A stretch of 64,000 bases of DNA from Sarcophilus harrisii (lineage: Eukaryota; Chordata; Mammalia; Dasyuromorphia; Dasyuridae). The DNA is taken from assembly GCF_902635505.1 (NCBI RefSeq), contig NC_045429.1, positions 425,161,669-425,225,668 of the forward strand, written 5' to 3'. Made by a program: the position numbers and the translations under genes. Shown here piece by piece: positions 62,790-64,000 of this stretch (the first letter of the stretch is position 1; each line of letters starts with the position of its first letter). The notes under the pieces were generated by a model. That model made no database searches. It saw nothing but the letters and a program-made list of their open reading frames with translations, and was not told the DNA's origin.

Positions 62790-63640
62790 CATGGGTTCAA
62801 ATATCTCTAAGGTAATTCTTATATCTACACATAGGACTCATCTCCACCTGAATATGCTTTTAGCATCTCAAATTCAGCACATTCAAGACAGAATCTCCCA
62901 CTGTAAGCCATTTTTGTCCCATCACCCACATTTACAACCTAGGAGTCATCCTTCCTATAATCAATTGATTCTACTTCTGAACCTTCCACACTTGTATGCT
63001 TTACATTCTCACTAACTCAGGCCCTCTTCAGTTACAGCCTGGACTCTCCCAACAGTTTATATAATCAGTGTTCCTACACTCACAGCCTCTTCCCTCAGAA
63101 ACCTATCTACCAAAGCTACCAAAAAGGCAGGTCTCACCAGGTCATTGGCCTGCCCAAGAAGCTTCAGTGGCTAACCACCTCTTTTGTTTGATATTTATAA
63201 AGCTCTTTATCATGAGGGCTAATTTCTCATCATAAACCTAATACACACTATGTTCCAAATTGGCCTATAGGCCGTTTCCCGTACATGATGTTCCTTTTCC
63301 CACTTCTGGGCAAAGATATCTTCCATGTCTAAAATGATCTTTTCTCATTCCTGCTGTGGGTTCAGCTTGTACCACCTTATACAAAAATCTTCCTAATTGC
63401 CCCAATGGTTGCTAGTATGCACCCCCCAAAAATTATGTTGTATATACTTCCTATTTGTTCATCAGCACACATTATTTCTCTCTAGAATGCATAAGCTCAA
63501 AAAGGGAAAAAAAAAAAAAAAAAAGACAGATATGTAAGCTCATTGAAAAAAGGGATTGTTTCATGTCTGCCTTTGCATCCCCATCACAAGCACAATAAGA
63601 GGCCCTTTATTAAGTGCTAGGTGAATCAACCTAGAATAAA
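62790..63640 (+). repeat. L2 LINE 3' portion
   Basis: 'caacctaggagtcatccttc', 'tctcaccaggtcattggcct' and the tail 'ccctttattaagtgctaggt' are in L2 order. A19-type run at 63,507-63,524. 63,640-64,000 holds no recognised gene. Confidence 0.7.
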
Positions 63641-64000
63641 TAAGGTAATATTGAAAAGAATCAACAGTCAAACAGTAAATGACACTTGCTATAATCTTCA
63701 CCCTCATCCCTCCATCACAGGCCTCTCTCCTGAAAGGAGAAGAGAGGAATTTCTACAAGAATAACATACAGGATAAACAAGGGATCCAGCTTTATTCACT
63801 GTCAATATCTGGGGAAGAAGTGGAGCCCAACATAGAAAAAAATCCAGTGAGGAAAAAAAATCACACTGGAAGAAAGGACAAATGTGAGGAAGAAAGGGGT
63901 GCTTGAGGCCCATGGGGCAACAATTCCTCTGATTGGTCCAAAAGATAGGGAGAGTCTCAGAGGAGTGCAGTAGGTTGTAGGAAAATTTGGCTCTACTGAG

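Overview
The window is nuclear DNA from a mammal, and its repeats point to a marsupial. It carries many copies of a tRNA-derived SINE whose tail reads about 'aaatggcaaaccactccag' and then 'gagtcagacatgactg', a signature I know from marsupial MAR1/WSINE-type SINEs. There are also abundant MIR/THER1 and L2 fragments and several 3' ends of marsupial-type L1. I cannot name the species. Gene order matches the human 1q21.2 segment HIST2 - BOLA1 - SV2A.

Layout. 1-2.9 kb: mostly antisense L1. 2.9-8.4 kb: a GC-rich histone block with H2B(-), H2A(+), H3(+) and a linker histone H1(-). From about 4,090 on, every histone gene here is full of small indels. 8.4-23.1 kb: single-copy flank, then L1, L2, MIR and MAR1 repeats. 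23.1-25.8 kb: an intact four-gene core in two divergent pairs, H2B(-)/H2A(+) and H2A(-)/H2B(+). Its first three genes correspond in order, strand and sequence to human H2BC21, H2AC20 and H2AC21. 25.8-36.7 kb: repeats, including two solo LTRs. 36.7-38.2 kb: BOLA1 with a GC-rich promoter. 38.4-41.9 kb: antisense L2. 42.0-58.3 kb: complete SV2A on the minus strand, with 12 coding exons whose lengths sum to exactly 742 codons plus stop, and one 5' non-coding exon. 58.3-64 kb: upstream flank with repeats.

The histone genes are intronless, have TATA/CCAAT (and for H2B octamer) promoters in shared divergent spacers, and end in the 16-nt histone stem-loop instead of poly(A). They are therefore replication-dependent genes supplying S-phase chromatin. 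BOLA1 (mitochondrial iron-sulfur protein) and SV2A (synaptic vesicle transporter-like protein) are neighbours by conserved synteny, not by function.

Most notable points: an H1 gene in a HIST2-type locus, where I know of none in human; the abrupt onset of indels at about 4,090, which looks more like bad consensus sequence than decay; H2A residues of HIST1 type at the H2AC20 position; coding-only near-identity between two distant H2B genes; and an unassigned coding-like exon on the plus strand inside the SV2A 5' intron. I saw no wholly new system.
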